A program made the translations under genes and the position numbers. The notes under the pieces were generated by a model. That model was not told where the DNA came from. It did not search any database and saw only the letters and a program-made list of their open reading frames with translations. Below are positions 53,987-63,298 of a DNA stretch of 64,000 bases, one piece after another (the first letter of the stretch is position 1; each line of letters opens with the position of its first letter). Source of the stretch: GCA-2748575 sp965222725 (GTDB lineage: Bacteria; Pseudomonadota; Gammaproteobacteria; Pseudomonadales; Ketobacteraceae); NCBI GenBank assembly GCA_965222725.1, contig OZ244969.1, positions 4,092,001 through 4,156,000 of the forward strand, read 5' to 3'.

Positions 53987-54949
53987 ATGAAATGGGGAAT
54001 GATCGGTTGCGGTTCGGTAACCGAACTGAAAAGTGGCCCGGCCTACCAGAAAGTAGACGGCTTTCGCCTGGCCGGGGTGTGGAGCCGTTCCATGGAAAGT
54101 GCCAGCGATTACGCGGCACGCCATGGTGTGAAGCAAACCTTTGATACCGTAGAAGCCCTGATCAATTCGCCGGAGATTGATGCGGTTTATATCGCCACAC
54201 CACCGGATTCCCACGAACACTACGCCTTGATGGTGGCCGAAGCCGGAAAGCCCTGCTGTGTTGAAAAGCCCCTGAGCCACAATTACGAGTCGGCCAAAAA
54301 TATGGTCGAGGCCTTTCGACAGGCGGATCTTCCCCTGTTCGTGGCCTATTACCGGCGCAGCCTGCCGCGTTTTCTGAAGGTCAAGGAGTGGCTGGACGAA
54401 GGCCGGATAGGCCATGTCAACCATGTGCGCTGGGAGTTGACCAAGCCACCCAATGATTTTGATATCAAGGGCCTGCCCAACTGGCGAACCAACCCCGATG
54501 TGGCTTACGGCGGCTATTTTGAAGACCTGGCCAGCCACGGCCTGGACCTGTTTATGTTTTTACTGGGTGATATTGAGCAGGTCAGTGGCTTTGCCACCAA
54601 TCAGGGGGGCTATTACGGGGCCAAAGATGCGGTTACCGCCTGCTGGCAGCATGCGTCCAATATTACCGGTTGCGGTTTCTGGAATTTTGTCTGCCATGAA
54701 CGGCGTGACGAGGTAGTGATTTCCGGTAGTGGCGGCAAGATCCGGTTTTCAATCTTTCTGGATGAACCTCTGGTGCTGGAAACCAGAGAAGGCAGGGAAC
54801 TAAAGCAGATTGAAAACCCGGAAAACATCCAGCTCTATCATGTGCACAACCTGCGCAACTATTTTGCTGCTCACAAACCCCATCCTTCCACCGGTGAAAG
54901 CGCACTCAGAACCAACTGGGTCATGGCAAAAATACTGGGGCAGATGTAA
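53987..54949 (+). CDS. Gfo/Idh/MocA family oxidoreductase
   Basis: NAD(P)-dependent sugar or polyol dehydrogenase-like protein of 320 residues. The N-terminal Rossmann start is WGMIGCGSVTELKSGPAYQK, the EKP motif is CVEKPLSHNYESAK (about residue 97), and the C-terminal domain has AYGGYFEDLASHGLDLFMFL, with an Asp and His at the catalytic positions. The substrate is unknown. It begins 42 bases after selO on the same strand and could be cotranscribed. Confidence 0.92.
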   Translation: MKWGMIGCGSVTELKSGPAYQKVDGFRLAGVWSRSMESASDYAARHGVKQTFDTVEALINSPEIDAVYIATPPDSHEHYALMVAEAGKPCCVEKPLSHNYESAKNMVEAFRQADLPLFVAYYRRSLPRFLKVKEWLDEGRIGHVNHVRWELTKPPNDFDIKGLPNWRTNPDVAYGGYFEDLASHGLDLFMFLLGDIEQVSGFATNQGGYYGAKDAVTACWQHASNITGCGFWNFVCHERRDEVVISGSGGKIRFSIFLDEPLVLETREGRELKQIENPENIQLYHVHNLRNYFAAHKPHPSTGESALRTNWVMAKILGQM

Positions 54950-54978
54950 AGGAATCAGATCCAGCGCACTAAAACAAA

Positions 54979-55000
54979 AAGAAGGCTCAGTGGCCTTCTT
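54979..55000 (-). terminator. hairpin terminator overlapping the tetR stop
   Basis: AAGAAGGC and GCCTTCTT-type arms form an 8-bp stem around a 6-base loop. On the minus strand it runs into CTTTTTGTTTT, suiting the TetR gene whose last codons it includes. It may also slow transcription from the oxidoreductase gene. Confidence 0.6.
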
Positions 55001-55733
55001 CATGCTTGCTGTTGGCGTCGATTTTCAGGGCCAGACTGTCCAGAATCAGCTCGATTTCTTCAGAAAAGGCCTTGCGGCTGTCCTGCATGTCTTCCAGCAT
55101 GGCCTGGCCACACATCATCAACCAGGGGTAATCCACAATGCTGCTGGCGCCTTCGTTGAGATCTGTGGGCTCCGGCACCTTGCCTTCCTGCATTGCCTTC
55201 CAGATGGTGGGGAAGGTACGTTCCACACCCTGTTTGCGAATCGGCATTAAAATGGAACTGCCGGTGGCCAGCTCCGCCATGGCAGCGTGGGCCGTCAGCG
55301 CCTGTTTGGGGGTAAGGCCTGCGCTGATCAGCACTTTGAGTGCCTGGTTCTGCCAGTCCAGCACCGCCGGGCCAAAGCTACCGGCCTTGGTCATGTACTG
55401 GACCATGCTGGGAGCGGCATCATAGGCATCCCACATCCGTAAAAACGCTGATTTAATCCACTGGCGCCAATCCGCCTGGTCGATATCCTCAGGAATCAGG
55501 TCGCTGCGGGTCATGTGCATATCAATAACCGCGGCTGTCAGCTCATCCTTGTCGTTAAAATATTTGTAGATCGCCATGGGGGTTACTTTCAGTTTGGTGG
55601 CGATTTTACGCATGCTCAGGGCATTGACGGGATCTTTCTTTGCCAGTTGATAGGCAGCTTTTACGATTTTTTCGTGTGAAAGCGCCGTGGGTTTGGCGGT
55701 TCTTTTACTGGTGGGTTTTGCAGCTGTGGCCAT
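54987..55733 (-). CDS. TetR-family regulator 1
   Basis: A 248-residue transcription factor. After a basic Ala/Lys/Thr tail (1-20), the helix-turn-helix is at about 23-65: KIVKAAYQLAKKDPVNALSM, RKIATKLKVTPMAIYKYFND. The helical ligand-binding part has no recognised specificity. It follows TetR regulator 2 on the same strand with about 97 bases between. Targets may be itself or the divergent MAPEG gene; not shown. Confidence 0.88.
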   Translation of the reverse strand: MATAAKPTSKRTAKPTALSHEKIVKAAYQLAKKDPVNALSMRKIATKLKVTPMAIYKYFNDKDELTAAVIDMHMTRSDLIPEDIDQADWRQWIKSAFLRMWDAYDAAPSMVQYMTKAGSFGPAVLDWQNQALKVLISAGLTPKQALTAHAAMAELATGSSILMPIRKQGVERTFPTIWKAMQEGKVPEPTDLNEGASSIVDYPWLMMCGQAMLEDMQDSRKAFSEEIELILDSLALKIDANSKHEEGH

Positions 55734-55830
55734 GGATTATTCTTACTGTCATTCTGATTAGTCTACATCGGGTTGTCCGACAACCCGTTTATTTTGCCAC
55801 ATAATGGCGTTAACGAACAAAGTGAGTGGC

Positions 55831-56538
55831 TCAGAAGACCCGGTCGTTTTCATCCGGCGCACCTGGCTGGGAGGCTATTCCGGCAATGGCATACTGAATA
55901 ACGGCACGAAAGTTAAGGTCGCGATCCAGATCCCGCTGGCTCAGGTTAACGCTACGCAAGGTGGGCAAGCGGTCCGGATGCGCATCCAGATTCTGGAATA
56001 ACCGCGTGTAGTAAGGGGTGTAGCCGGAACTGGCTTCCGTCAGCGACTGCAGTTCCTGGTGAACATAGCCGGTGATGGTGGTAATCAGAAAGCTGTGGGC
56101 CAGCAGGGCGGCTCTGGGTTCAAAGCCGTATTTCACCAGAATACTGGCTTCTTCCTCCAGGTTCTCAAAATTTGGATCCAGGGCGGCCTGAACAAAATCC
56201 AGCAGATCCGGATGCTCCATCAGGGCTTTACGATAGTAATCGCTCAGAATCACCAGCCAGGATTTCCAGGTTCGGCCCGTGGGTGAGGGCAGGGGATCCA
56301 GGTCATTATGGGACAATTCCGCCCGGATCCGGCGCAGGCCGTCGATACCGCCGATATGGCGGTACAGGGTGGTCACGTTCACGCCCAGGTAGTCGGCCAC
56401 CTCTTTCATGGAAAGTTCGTGATCCTTGCGGCCGATTTCCCGCACGGCATTTTCGATCTTTTCCATGTCGATGGAAGGGTTTCGCCCCCTTCTGGACTTG
56501 TTGCGGTTACCGGGGGTAACGCTGGTGGTGTTGGCCAT
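55831..56538 (-). CDS. TetR-family regulator 2
   Basis: A 235-residue regulator with a basic N-terminus (NRNKSRRGRNPSIDMEK) and helix-turn-helix ELSMKEVADYLGVNVTTLYR at about 39-58. The C-terminal region has the length of a TetR ligand domain. It is divergent from the MAPEG gene at 56763; the 224-base space between them, AT-rich around 56590-56650, probably holds both promoters. Confidence 0.85.
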   Translation of the reverse strand: MANTTSVTPGNRNKSRRGRNPSIDMEKIENAVREIGRKDHELSMKEVADYLGVNVTTLYRHIGGIDGLRRIRAELSHNDLDPLPSPTGRTWKSWLVILSDYYRKALMEHPDLLDFVQAALDPNFENLEEEASILVKYGFEPRAALLAHSFLITTITGYVHQELQSLTEASSGYTPYYTRLFQNLDAHPDRLPTLRSVNLSQRDLDRDLNFRAVIQYAIAGIASQPGAPDENDRVF

Positions 56539-56762
56539 ACTCTCTGTGATCCTGCTGTGATCCCGAAACCAGTTTGCTGGTTATGTGTTTTTTTGGTGTA
56601 ATAAGCACAATTCTAGCTAAATATGCAACAATATTGCAAATATATTGCGTTTTTCTTCCTCCCCGGTAAACTCCCTCTCATACCAATCATCACGCCGTCA
56701 TACTGGTAGTCAGTCCTGGCTTGGCGGGATTCGAGCCTGATTCAGTCAACTGGGGGATACTT

Positions 56763-57158
56763 ATGCTCACCTGGATATTTGCCGTACTTGCCCTGTATCT
56801 GTTCAATCTGATGCTGGTGTCTTACCTGCGTTTCAGCCAGTCCGACATGAGTCAGGCGGATATGGTGAAAGTGGGGCTCGGCCCCCGGGACCAGCTGCCG
56901 GAACTGGGTGTTATGGGGGGCAGGGCGGACCGGGCTCTGAACAACCTGAAAGAAAGCCTGCCGTTTTTTCTGACCCTGGCCGTGCTCTGCGTGGCCATGG
57001 GCAAAGTAACCCCCATGTCCATATACGGCGCCATGCTGTTCACCGCAGCGCGATATGCCTATCTGCCCAGTTACATCTGGGGGCTGCCGGGGCTCAGATC
57101 GGCCATCTGGATGGTCGCCATGGCGGGATTGGTCATGATGGTGATATCGCTGTTCTGA
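56763..57158 (+). CDS. MAPEG family membrane protein
   Basis: A 131-residue membrane protein with four helices, of the eicosanoid/glutathione metabolism (MAPEG) family. ATG 56763 with GGGGAT upstream is chosen over an upstream TTG. Family segments are GGRADRALNNLKESLPFFL (the RAxxNxxE motif of glutathione-binding members) and ARYAYLPSYIWGLPGLRS. Bacterial members are mostly of unknown substrate. Confidence 0.9.
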   Translation: MLTWIFAVLALYLFNLMLVSYLRFSQSDMSQADMVKVGLGPRDQLPELGVMGGRADRALNNLKESLPFFLTLAVLCVAMGKVTPMSIYGAMLFTAARYAYLPSYIWGLPGLRSAIWMVAMAGLVMMVISLF

Positions 57159-57229
57159 GCAGCTTTTCACCAGCCTTGTAGACATAGGAAACGGGTGCTT
57201 TACTTAGATCACCACTCAGCCTTGAATAA

Positions 57230-58057
57230 GTGCCCATGGAGCAAGACATTTCCGAACTGGCGGAACTCGCCGAACTGATCGAACAGGTCAGCCGGTCTGA
57301 CGGTGCCAACGGGGACAACCCGGCCATTCAACAACTACTGGACAAGCTCCAGCGCGGTATCATCTGCTGGCAGGATCTGGATCTGAGCGAGGCATTCGCT
57401 GCTGTCGGCCTGAGTGAATCCCAGATTCTCAGCCTGCAAAGCGCAAATTCCCTGGACAAAACCGCCGTTCTCCAGAAAGTCCTGGATGAACTTTCCAGAG
57501 CCACCCTTGAGGATGTACTGACCGGTGTTTACAACCGGCGCTACTTTGAGCGCTCCATGACCGCGGAGCTTGAGCGTAGCCGCCGGGATCAGCGACCCTG
57601 TGGCCTGGTGTTGCTGGATATTGATCACTTCAAATCATTCAATGACGAATACGGTCATGACGTGGGCGATCTGGTGCTCAAGTCTGTTGCCCATGTGATT
57701 AGCGATGCCCTGCGCAGTACCGATACGGTTTCCCGTGTGGGTGGTGAGGAGTTCGCCATTATTGTTCCCAATACCTTTCGGCTGGATGCCGGTTTCCTCG
57801 CAGAGCGGGTGCGCAACAATGTCGAGGCACTGGCCATAAACCATGAGAACGAAAAACTCCAGGTGACCATCAGCCTGGGTGTGGCCATTAACGACCCCAG
57901 ACAATCCACGGCGATGGACGAACTGTTCCGGCGTGCCGATGAAGCCCTGTACGAAGCCAAGGGGGCCGGAAGAAACTGTGTCAGATTCAGTATTTCAGAA
58001 ACCGAGAAAGCCTCGTCTGCAGTGACTGCTGATGAGCGAAATGAGTTGCTAGGATGA
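57230..58057 (+). CDS. diguanylate cyclase (GGDEF)
   Basis: Makes c-di-GMP from two GTP. A 275-residue cytosolic protein; GTG 57230 and ATG 57236 are both possible starts. The first 90 residues are helical without a known sensor. The GGDEF domain follows with DIDHFKSFND (metal Asp at about 130) and active-site GGEEF at 171-175. An intact inhibitory site RSTD lies five residues ahead (162-165), so product feedback is expected. Its stop overlaps the start of the MinD-like gene (ATGA, 58054-58057), so the two are coupled. Confidence 0.94.
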   Translation: MPMEQDISELAELAELIEQVSRSDGANGDNPAIQQLLDKLQRGIICWQDLDLSEAFAAVGLSESQILSLQSANSLDKTAVLQKVLDELSRATLEDVLTGVYNRRYFERSMTAELERSRRDQRPCGLVLLDIDHFKSFNDEYGHDVGDLVLKSVAHVISDALRSTDTVSRVGGEEFAIIVPNTFRLDAGFLAERVRNNVEALAINHENEKLQVTISLGVAINDPRQSTAMDELFRRADEALYEAKGAGRNCVRFSISETEKASSAVTADERNELLG

Positions 58058-58857
58058 AAACAATCGCGATTACCAGTGGTAAAGGTGGCGTCGGCAAAAC
58101 CAATATTGCCGTTAATCTGGCGCTGGCGCTGGCCAATCAGGGCAAACGGGTGTTGATTTTTGATGCCGACCTGGGCCTGGCCAACGTGGATATTCTGTTC
58201 GGTTACACCTGTCAGCACACGCTGGCAGACGTTATCGAAAGCAAAATGCAGCTGAGCGAAATTCTTGTGGATGCGCCCGACGGGGTAAAAATATTGCCAG
58301 CCAGCTCCGGGGTGCTCAGGCTGGAAAGACTGTCCATGTCCCAGCTTGCCAGCCTGGCAGATGCCATGGATCGCCTGGCATCCCGGTTTGATGTGGTACT
58401 GATTGATACCGGCGCCGGCATGACCGAAAGCGTGCTGTTTTTTTCCTCCATCGCCGACGAGGTATTACTGGTCACCACACCCGAACCCACTGCTATAACC
58501 GATGGCTACGCTCTGGTAAAGATACTGTCCAATGAATACGGTGTTAAATCCCTGGTACTGGTAGTAAACGAAACCCTGGATGCGACAGAAGCCCACAAGG
58601 TGCACAAAAAGCTGCAAACCGTGTGCGAAAAACATCTGGGTACAGAAATCCGCTTTGGCGGCGGACTGATGAAAGACCCGAATCTTGAAAAGTCCGTCAG
58701 GGACAGGCGCCCTGTGTATATCGCCCATCCGCAATCTCCGGTCAGTCAGAATCTGCGTCAGATTGCCAAAGGCTTTGACAGAATATTCACAGCCGGTAAG
58801 AATGACCGGGCAGCGCGAAACTTCTGGGGTGAAGTCTTTGCGCAACGAAACAAATAA
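58054..58857 (+). CDS. MinD/FlhG-like P-loop ATPase
   Basis: A 267-residue deviant Walker A ATPase: SGKGGVGKTNIAVNLALAL at 8-26, switch I LIFDADLGLANVDILFGY and Walker B VVLIDTGAGM. It matches the FlhG/FleN-type orphan MinD branch more than ParA. The C-terminal helix (AARNFWGEVFAQRNK) might contact membrane. No flhF, fliA or minC/E is adjacent; instead it is coupled to a diguanylate cyclase. A role in placing or timing a c-di-GMP-controlled structure is an inference. Confidence 0.88.
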   Translation: MKTIAITSGKGGVGKTNIAVNLALALANQGKRVLIFDADLGLANVDILFGYTCQHTLADVIESKMQLSEILVDAPDGVKILPASSGVLRLERLSMSQLASLADAMDRLASRFDVVLIDTGAGMTESVLFFSSIADEVLLVTTPEPTAITDGYALVKILSNEYGVKSLVLVVNETLDATEAHKVHKKLQTVCEKHLGTEIRFGGGLMKDPNLEKSVRDRRPVYIAHPQSPVSQNLRQIAKGFDRIFTAGKNDRAARNFWGEVFAQRNK

Positions 58858-58874
58858 ATGCCCGGGGGATAGCA

Positions 58875-59153
58875 GTGATAGTCACCAAAAAACTGGTTTT
58901 GGATGTGCTGAAACCATTATTGCCCAATACACTGGAATTTGCGCAACACCTGAATGCGGAACTACCGGAAGTGAGTGTTCAGATTAAAGTAGCCGGTGTG
59001 GATGATAAAACCCAGGATGTGGTGATCACGCTCACCGGCGAGCTGGATTATGGCCATATCGAATCCGTACTTGAATCACTGGGCGCATCTGTTCACAGCA
59101 TCGACGAAGTACACACAGAGCATGTGGCATCACCATCTGAACCGACTGATTAA
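58875..59153 (+). CDS. DUF211 family protein
   Basis: A 92-residue cytosolic protein: KKLVLDVLKPLLPNTLEFAQ at the start and HIESVLESLGASVHSIDEVH at the end match the DUF211 fold, a ferredoxin-like alpha/beta domain mainly known from archaea. The function is not known; metal or nucleotide binding has been suggested for similar folds. It starts 17 bases after the MinD-like gene and overlaps the next gene by 32 bases if that begins at 59122. Confidence 0.82.
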   Translation: MIVTKKLVLDVLKPLLPNTLEFAQHLNAELPEVSVQIKVAGVDDKTQDVVITLTGELDYGHIESVLESLGASVHSIDEVHTEHVASPSEPTD

Positions 59154-59709
59154 AGTCACCAACTCCCAGGGCATTGCCCGGCGTTTTTTTGTTACCAATG
59201 GCTTTGATGGCGCCCTCACCATGATCGGCCTGTTCATGGGTTTTTACCTCAGTGAAGGAGCCACTGTGGCAGTGGCTGCACAGGCGGGTATCGGTGCCGC
59301 CATTGCGCTTTTTATGAGCGGTTCCACCAGCGCCTATATCAGTGAATCCGCCGAGCGGGAAAAAGAAATCACTGAACTGGAAAGCGCTATGTCAAAAGAT
59401 CTTTCCAACTCGCTGCATGGCCAGGCTGCCAGGCTCATTCCTTTCTGGGTTGCCATGGTGAATGGCTTGTCGCCTTTATTGATTGCCCTCTTTATTATGA
59501 CACCGCTGTGGCTGACCCTGGGGGGATTTGTGCTGCCGGGTAATGTATTTGTGTGGGTGATCAGCCTCAGTGCCTTTGTTATCTTCGTGCTGGGTATTTA
59601 TCTCAGCACAATCAGTCGCCAGCACTGGTTGTTGTCCGGTATTAAATCCCTGTTTATTGCCGCTGCCACTCTGATGGTTATTCTTCTGCTGGACAAATTC
59701 CAGCCCTGA
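59122..59709 (+). CDS. VIT/CCC1-like membrane protein
   Basis: A 195-residue inner-membrane protein. I chose ATG 59122 (MWHHHLNRLIK), since the longer frame from 59050 lies wholly inside DUF211. The helix-1 motif FFVTNGFDGALTMIGLFMGF with its Asp, the helix-2 AAIALFMSGSTSAYISESAE and a charged helix (REKEITELESAMSKDL) agree with the vacuolar iron transporter (VIT/CCC1) family. Iron or manganese transport is inferred. It ends a four-gene unit with DUF211 and the c-di-GMP genes. Confidence 0.75.
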   Translation: MWHHHLNRLIKVTNSQGIARRFFVTNGFDGALTMIGLFMGFYLSEGATVAVAAQAGIGAAIALFMSGSTSAYISESAEREKEITELESAMSKDLSNSLHGQAARLIPFWVAMVNGLSPLLIALFIMTPLWLTLGGFVLPGNVFVWVISLSAFVIFVLGIYLSTISRQHWLLSGIKSLFIAAATLMVILLLDKFQP

Positions 59710-59815
59710 CGTTCCTTGATTCTGTATAGTTTGTGATTTCTGGTATAAGGCTTGCAACGTAAAAATAGCCCAATCATTGAATACAATGAATTCAATCTGA
59801 ACAAAAGGAGCTGTT

Positions 59816-60088
59816 ATGAACTTACGTGAAAACCTTGAGAAAAAAGTGGAATCGCAAATTGACGTATGGAACCGCAAAATTGAAGAACTGGAAGCCGAAG
59901 CCAAGCGGCAAAAGGCGGAAGCCAAGGATGAGAAGATGAATGCGGAAATGCGGGAAAACCTGGCGCAGACAGTTAAAAAGCTGCGCAGCGATGTGGACGA
60001 TGCCCGCAAGAAGCTGGATGAAATAAAGGATAAAGGCGAATCCGAACTGAAAAAAATAAAATCCGACATCGAAAGCTGGTTCCATTGA
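59816..60088 (+). CDS. small coiled-coil protein
   Basis: A 90-residue, highly charged protein, predicted to be one long coiled coil: LEKKVESQIDVWNRKIEELE then AEAKRQKAEAKDEKMNAEMR and onwards. No signal peptide, no Cys. AAAAGGAG stands just upstream of the ATG, an excellent ribosome site. The function is unknown; small coiled coils of this type are common in stress-related loci. Stands alone, after a 106-base gap. Confidence 0.82.
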   Translation: MNLRENLEKKVESQIDVWNRKIEELEAEAKRQKAEAKDEKMNAEMRENLAQTVKKLRSDVDDARKKLDEIKDKGESELKKIKSDIESWFH

Positions 60089-60505
60089 TGGAATGCCAGG
60101 CAACCGTTGTGTTGTTTTGTGGAGTGGATAACGGGGATTAGCCCCGTTGTCCACTGATTCATCTTCACCGTCAGTTTTGTTGCAGTTATTACACCTCCCG
60201 TTTGTAGAATTTGCACCGCTGGGTAAATTCTGCTGATTCTCTGTGTTTCCTATTCATTATGCAGGTGAATAAACCGGTCAAACCCGTTGATATCGCCAAT
60301 GCTGATTACACCTTTTGTTTTTTCCAGTTCCATACCGGCCATTATGGCAAGCCTTATCTGCGGACTGGCCCTGATCAGCCTGAGTGTGCCGGCAGGCAGG
60401 ATTCAGGGGCACTATGGCCGCTGGGACCGGGTGATAATCTGACGGGCCGCTACCGCATCACTCAAACATAAAAGACCAAACAAAAAGATCGTAAAAAAGA
60501 AAGAC
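60089..60505. other. gap with a hairpin and a possible membrane-protein remnant
   Basis: At 60123-60155 AGTGGATAACGGGG and CCCCGTTGTCCACT form a 14-bp stem with one G-T pair and a 5-base loop, probably ending the coiled-coil gene. At about 60282-60440 the plus strand reads PLISPMLITPFVFSSSIPAI then MASLICGLALISLSVPAG and ends VII with a stop. This hydrophobic fragment has no proper start and may be a gene remnant. Nothing else is seen. Confidence 0.5.
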
Positions 60506-60540
60506 AAAAAAGGGGCAGGTTTTATCCTGCCCCTTGTTGC
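60506..60540 (-). terminator. intrinsic terminator after the ferritin-like gene
   Basis: AAGGGGCAGG (60510-60519) and CCTGCCCCTT (60526-60535) form a perfect 10-bp stem. On the minus strand it is followed by TTTTTTG, so it ends the small gene at 60577. Confidence 0.88.
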
Positions 60541-60576
60541 TTTTTCTGTTGCGTTATCTGCTCCGGTTAGTCGTCG

Positions 60577-60771
60577 TTAACCCTCACCGGGATTGTACGC
60601 TGCAATATCGCCGGGCCGGCGCAGCATCTTGTTTACTTCATCCAGATGCATTTCCTCTTCAACAATCAACTCCCGGGCATATTCTTCCAGCAACACGGAT
60701 TTGGAAGCTTCTCCCAGCTCCAGAATCTGGTTCAGCAATTCAATGGCCTGTTTCTTTTGTACATCGTTCAT
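60577..60771 (-). CDS. small ferritin-like helical protein
   Basis: A 64-residue helical protein (start ATG 60771, with GGAG upstream; longer frame to 60828 is less likely). The region EEYARELIVEEEMHLDEVNK and then MLRRPGD resembles the E..H metal-ligand helix of bacterioferritin- or rubrerythrin-like proteins, but only one helix pair is present, so a whole diiron site would need dimers. The function is unknown. It lies 28 bases beyond the fadE stop on the same strand and may be cotranscribed. Confidence 0.65.
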   Translation of the reverse strand: MNDVQKKQAIELLNQILELGEASKSVLLEEYARELIVEEEMHLDEVNKMLRRPGDIAAYNPGEG

Positions 60772-60799
60772 AGTGTTCTCCATTCTCAGACTGTTGCTG

Positions 60800-63298
60800 T
60801 TAGTGTGCCCGGCTGACTTCAGGGCCATCCATGGGTGCTGTTATTGCTCCTTTCAGATCAGTGTTTTTTACCAGCTCATCAGGGGCAAAGTGATCAACCT
60901 GGATGGCATCCCAAACCGCCAGTGCAGCTGTATCCAGATCGTCGGCTTGCTGCTGAGTAATAATATTCCGGTCCACTGCTTCCCGCAGATACGGCGCACG
61001 CTGCTCTTCCAGCAGCAGACTGATGTCCTTGAGACGAGGCGTTATGATGCCTTCGCTGGAAGCTTCGTGGAGCGCATCCCGGATTTCTTCGGTTTCGATC
61101 CAGCGCATAAAGCTGTACTCGATTCTGCCTACCGGATCGTTGGGGTTCTGATTGCGGTAGCATCCTTCAATCAGCTGGTCTCTTATCGCAGAGGGTTCCA
61201 GTATCAATTCGGCAACTTCACTGCCCAGGGTGTCATCTGGCCGTTGACAACGTTTGCCCAGAGGAAAGCAGGCCAGCGTTAATACCGGTTTAAGGCTTTT
61301 CACCGGAAAGTTATGAATAAATTCAGACATGGCAGCCTGTACCTGATACAGAGAGTGCTGTGCGCCCCAGTGCATAAGCGGGCGATGATCAGCGGGTTGG
61401 CCAAGGTGCTCGAAGCGGTGTAGCAACGACGTACAGAAATAAAGATGAATCAGCATATCGGCGAGGCGTCCGGAAACCCGCTCTCTGCGCTTCAGATCGC
61501 CGCCAATCGCAGCAAAGGTCAGGTTAACGCAAAAGGCGAAGGCTGCCGAGAAACGCTCCACCTGCCTGAAATACCGGGCATGCTCACCTTTTACCGGCGC
61601 CTGACTCAGTAAGCCGTTGGATAATCCCAGCAGCAGCGAACGGGTGACCGAATTCAGGCCTTGACCGATATGCAGGAAAAACGCTGAATCAAAAGCCTTC
61701 GGATCGTCGTTGGTAATGGCCAGCATTTCATTAAGCAGGTGAGGGTGGCAACGAATGGCTCCCTGACCAAATATCATCATGCTGCGTGTCAGTATGTTTG
61801 CGCCTTCCACTGTAATACTGATGGGAATAGCCTGATAAACGCGGGCGATATGATTTCTGGGGCCCTTGATAACCCCGCGGCCCGCATGAATATCCATGGA
61901 ATGGCCCACCACTTTGCGCATGTACTCGGTATTCTGGTATTTCAGAATGGCCGAAGGAATGGCTGGCTTTTCGCCGTTATCTACGGCGTGCAGCACCTGG
62001 CGGCGGGCACAGTCCATTAAATAACTCAGACCGGCAATCTGTTCCAGGCCTTCCTGAACGCCTTCGAACTTGCCCACCGGCATACCAAACTGTTCGCGGA
62101 TCCGGGAATAGGCACCGGTCGTCAGGGAAGCGTATTTACCGGAACCGGTTGCCAGTGCCGGCAGCGATATAGAACGGCCCACGGACAAGGCATTCATCAG
62201 CATGGTCCAGCCTTTTCCTATGTACTCTTCGCCGCCAATCAGATAATCCATTGGAATAAATACATCATTGCCCCACGTAGGTCCGTTCATGAATACCGTA
62301 TTCAGTGGTAAGTGGCGTGCGCCCGTATTCACACCGGGCAGGTCTGTCGGTATCAGTGCGCAGGTAACACCCCTGTCAGTTTCGTCGCTGAGCAGTTTGT
62401 CGGGGTCATGGAGTTTAAATGCCAGCCCCAGCACCGTGGCCACCGGCGCCAGCGTAATGTAGCGTTTGTTCCAGTTAAGCTTGACCCCCAGGGTTTCCTT
62501 ACCGTTGAATTTGCCTTTGCACACAATGCCTTTATCGGGAATAGCCCCGGCATCAGACCCAGCCAGCGGCCCCGTGAGCGCAAAGCAGGGGATTTCCTCA
62601 CCTTTGGCCAGCCGTGGCAGGTAATAATCACGTTGTTCCTTTTTACCGTATTGCAGTAATAACTCAGCGGGACCAAGTGAGTTGGGTACCATCACAGTGA
62701 CCGCCGCTGAAATACTACGCGTGGCGAGTTTCATTACGACGGCGGAATGTGCCGCATGGGAGAATCCCAGGCCACCGTATTCCTTTGGGATGATCATGCC
62801 AAAAAAGCCCTGATCCCGGAGCTTTTGCCAGGTTTCCGGCCTCAGGTCGTAACGCTCATGGGTAATCTCCCAGTCATCGAGTTGTTCGCAGATCTGTTCC
62901 ACTTCATTGTCCAGAAATGCCTGCTCTTCTTTGCTGAGACTGGTGGTTTTTTCATTCAATAGTGCGTTCCAGTCGGGGCGGCCGGAAAAGAAGCTGCCTT
63001 CCCAGCTGACCGAACCCGCTTCCAGCGCCTCCTGCTCGGTGGTTGAAATAGTCGGCATGACGGATTTGGCCATGGCCAGCACAGGGCCGGATACATATCG
63101 TTCCCGCAGCGGGCTTCTGATCATCAGAAACGCTGCTGCACCCAGCATTAACCAGGCGATAATCAGTCCTCCCAGGTTCCATGATCCGGCGGCACTGATA
63201 ACCACCAGTTCAAGCGTTAATGCCGCAACCGTCCAGTGGCTGCGGAACCCGAAATACAGAGCTGCCAGTATGGTGAATGCGATGATGAGCAATTCCAT
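60800..63298 (-). CDS. fadE: acyl-CoA dehydrogenase FadE
   Basis: Membrane-associated FAD enzyme of the first step of fatty-acid beta-oxidation, 832 residues, the usual FadE length. Two N-terminal membrane helices (1-60), then the ACAD N-terminal domain (WEITHERYDLRPETWQKLRD, FFGMIIPKEYGGLGFS), the middle beta domain with CFALTGPLAGSDAG, the C-terminal helical domain (GRGVIKGPRNHIARVYQAIP) and a FadE-specific C-terminal domain (DUF1974-like, with SVTRSLLLGLSNG and GEHARYFRQVERFSAAFAF). It fits a lipid-using organism, together with WS/DGAT. Confidence 0.95.
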   Translation of the reverse strand: MELLIIAFTILAALYFGFRSHWTVAALTLELVVISAAGSWNLGGLIIAWLMLGAAAFLMIRSPLRERYVSGPVLAMAKSVMPTISTTEQEALEAGSVSWEGSFFSGRPDWNALLNEKTTSLSKEEQAFLDNEVEQICEQLDDWEITHERYDLRPETWQKLRDQGFFGMIIPKEYGGLGFSHAAHSAVVMKLATRSISAAVTVMVPNSLGPAELLLQYGKKEQRDYYLPRLAKGEEIPCFALTGPLAGSDAGAIPDKGIVCKGKFNGKETLGVKLNWNKRYITLAPVATVLGLAFKLHDPDKLLSDETDRGVTCALIPTDLPGVNTGARHLPLNTVFMNGPTWGNDVFIPMDYLIGGEEYIGKGWTMLMNALSVGRSISLPALATGSGKYASLTTGAYSRIREQFGMPVGKFEGVQEGLEQIAGLSYLMDCARRQVLHAVDNGEKPAIPSAILKYQNTEYMRKVVGHSMDIHAGRGVIKGPRNHIARVYQAIPISITVEGANILTRSMMIFGQGAIRCHPHLLNEMLAITNDDPKAFDSAFFLHIGQGLNSVTRSLLLGLSNGLLSQAPVKGEHARYFRQVERFSAAFAFCVNLTFAAIGGDLKRRERVSGRLADMLIHLYFCTSLLHRFEHLGQPADHRPLMHWGAQHSLYQVQAAMSEFIHNFPVKSLKPVLTLACFPLGKRCQRPDDTLGSEVAELILEPSAIRDQLIEGCYRNQNPNDPVGRIEYSFMRWIETEEIRDALHEASSEGIITPRLKDISLLLEEQRAPYLREAVDRNIITQQQADDLDTAALAVWDAIQVDHFAPDELVKNTDLKGAITAPMDGPEVSRAH

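Noticed and set aside
59476..60216. A 246-residue minus-strand frame across the VIT-like and coiled-coil genes
   Set aside because: It is Ser/Phe-rich as the complement of Lys/Glu codons; the plus-strand genes have good ribosome sites and family matches.
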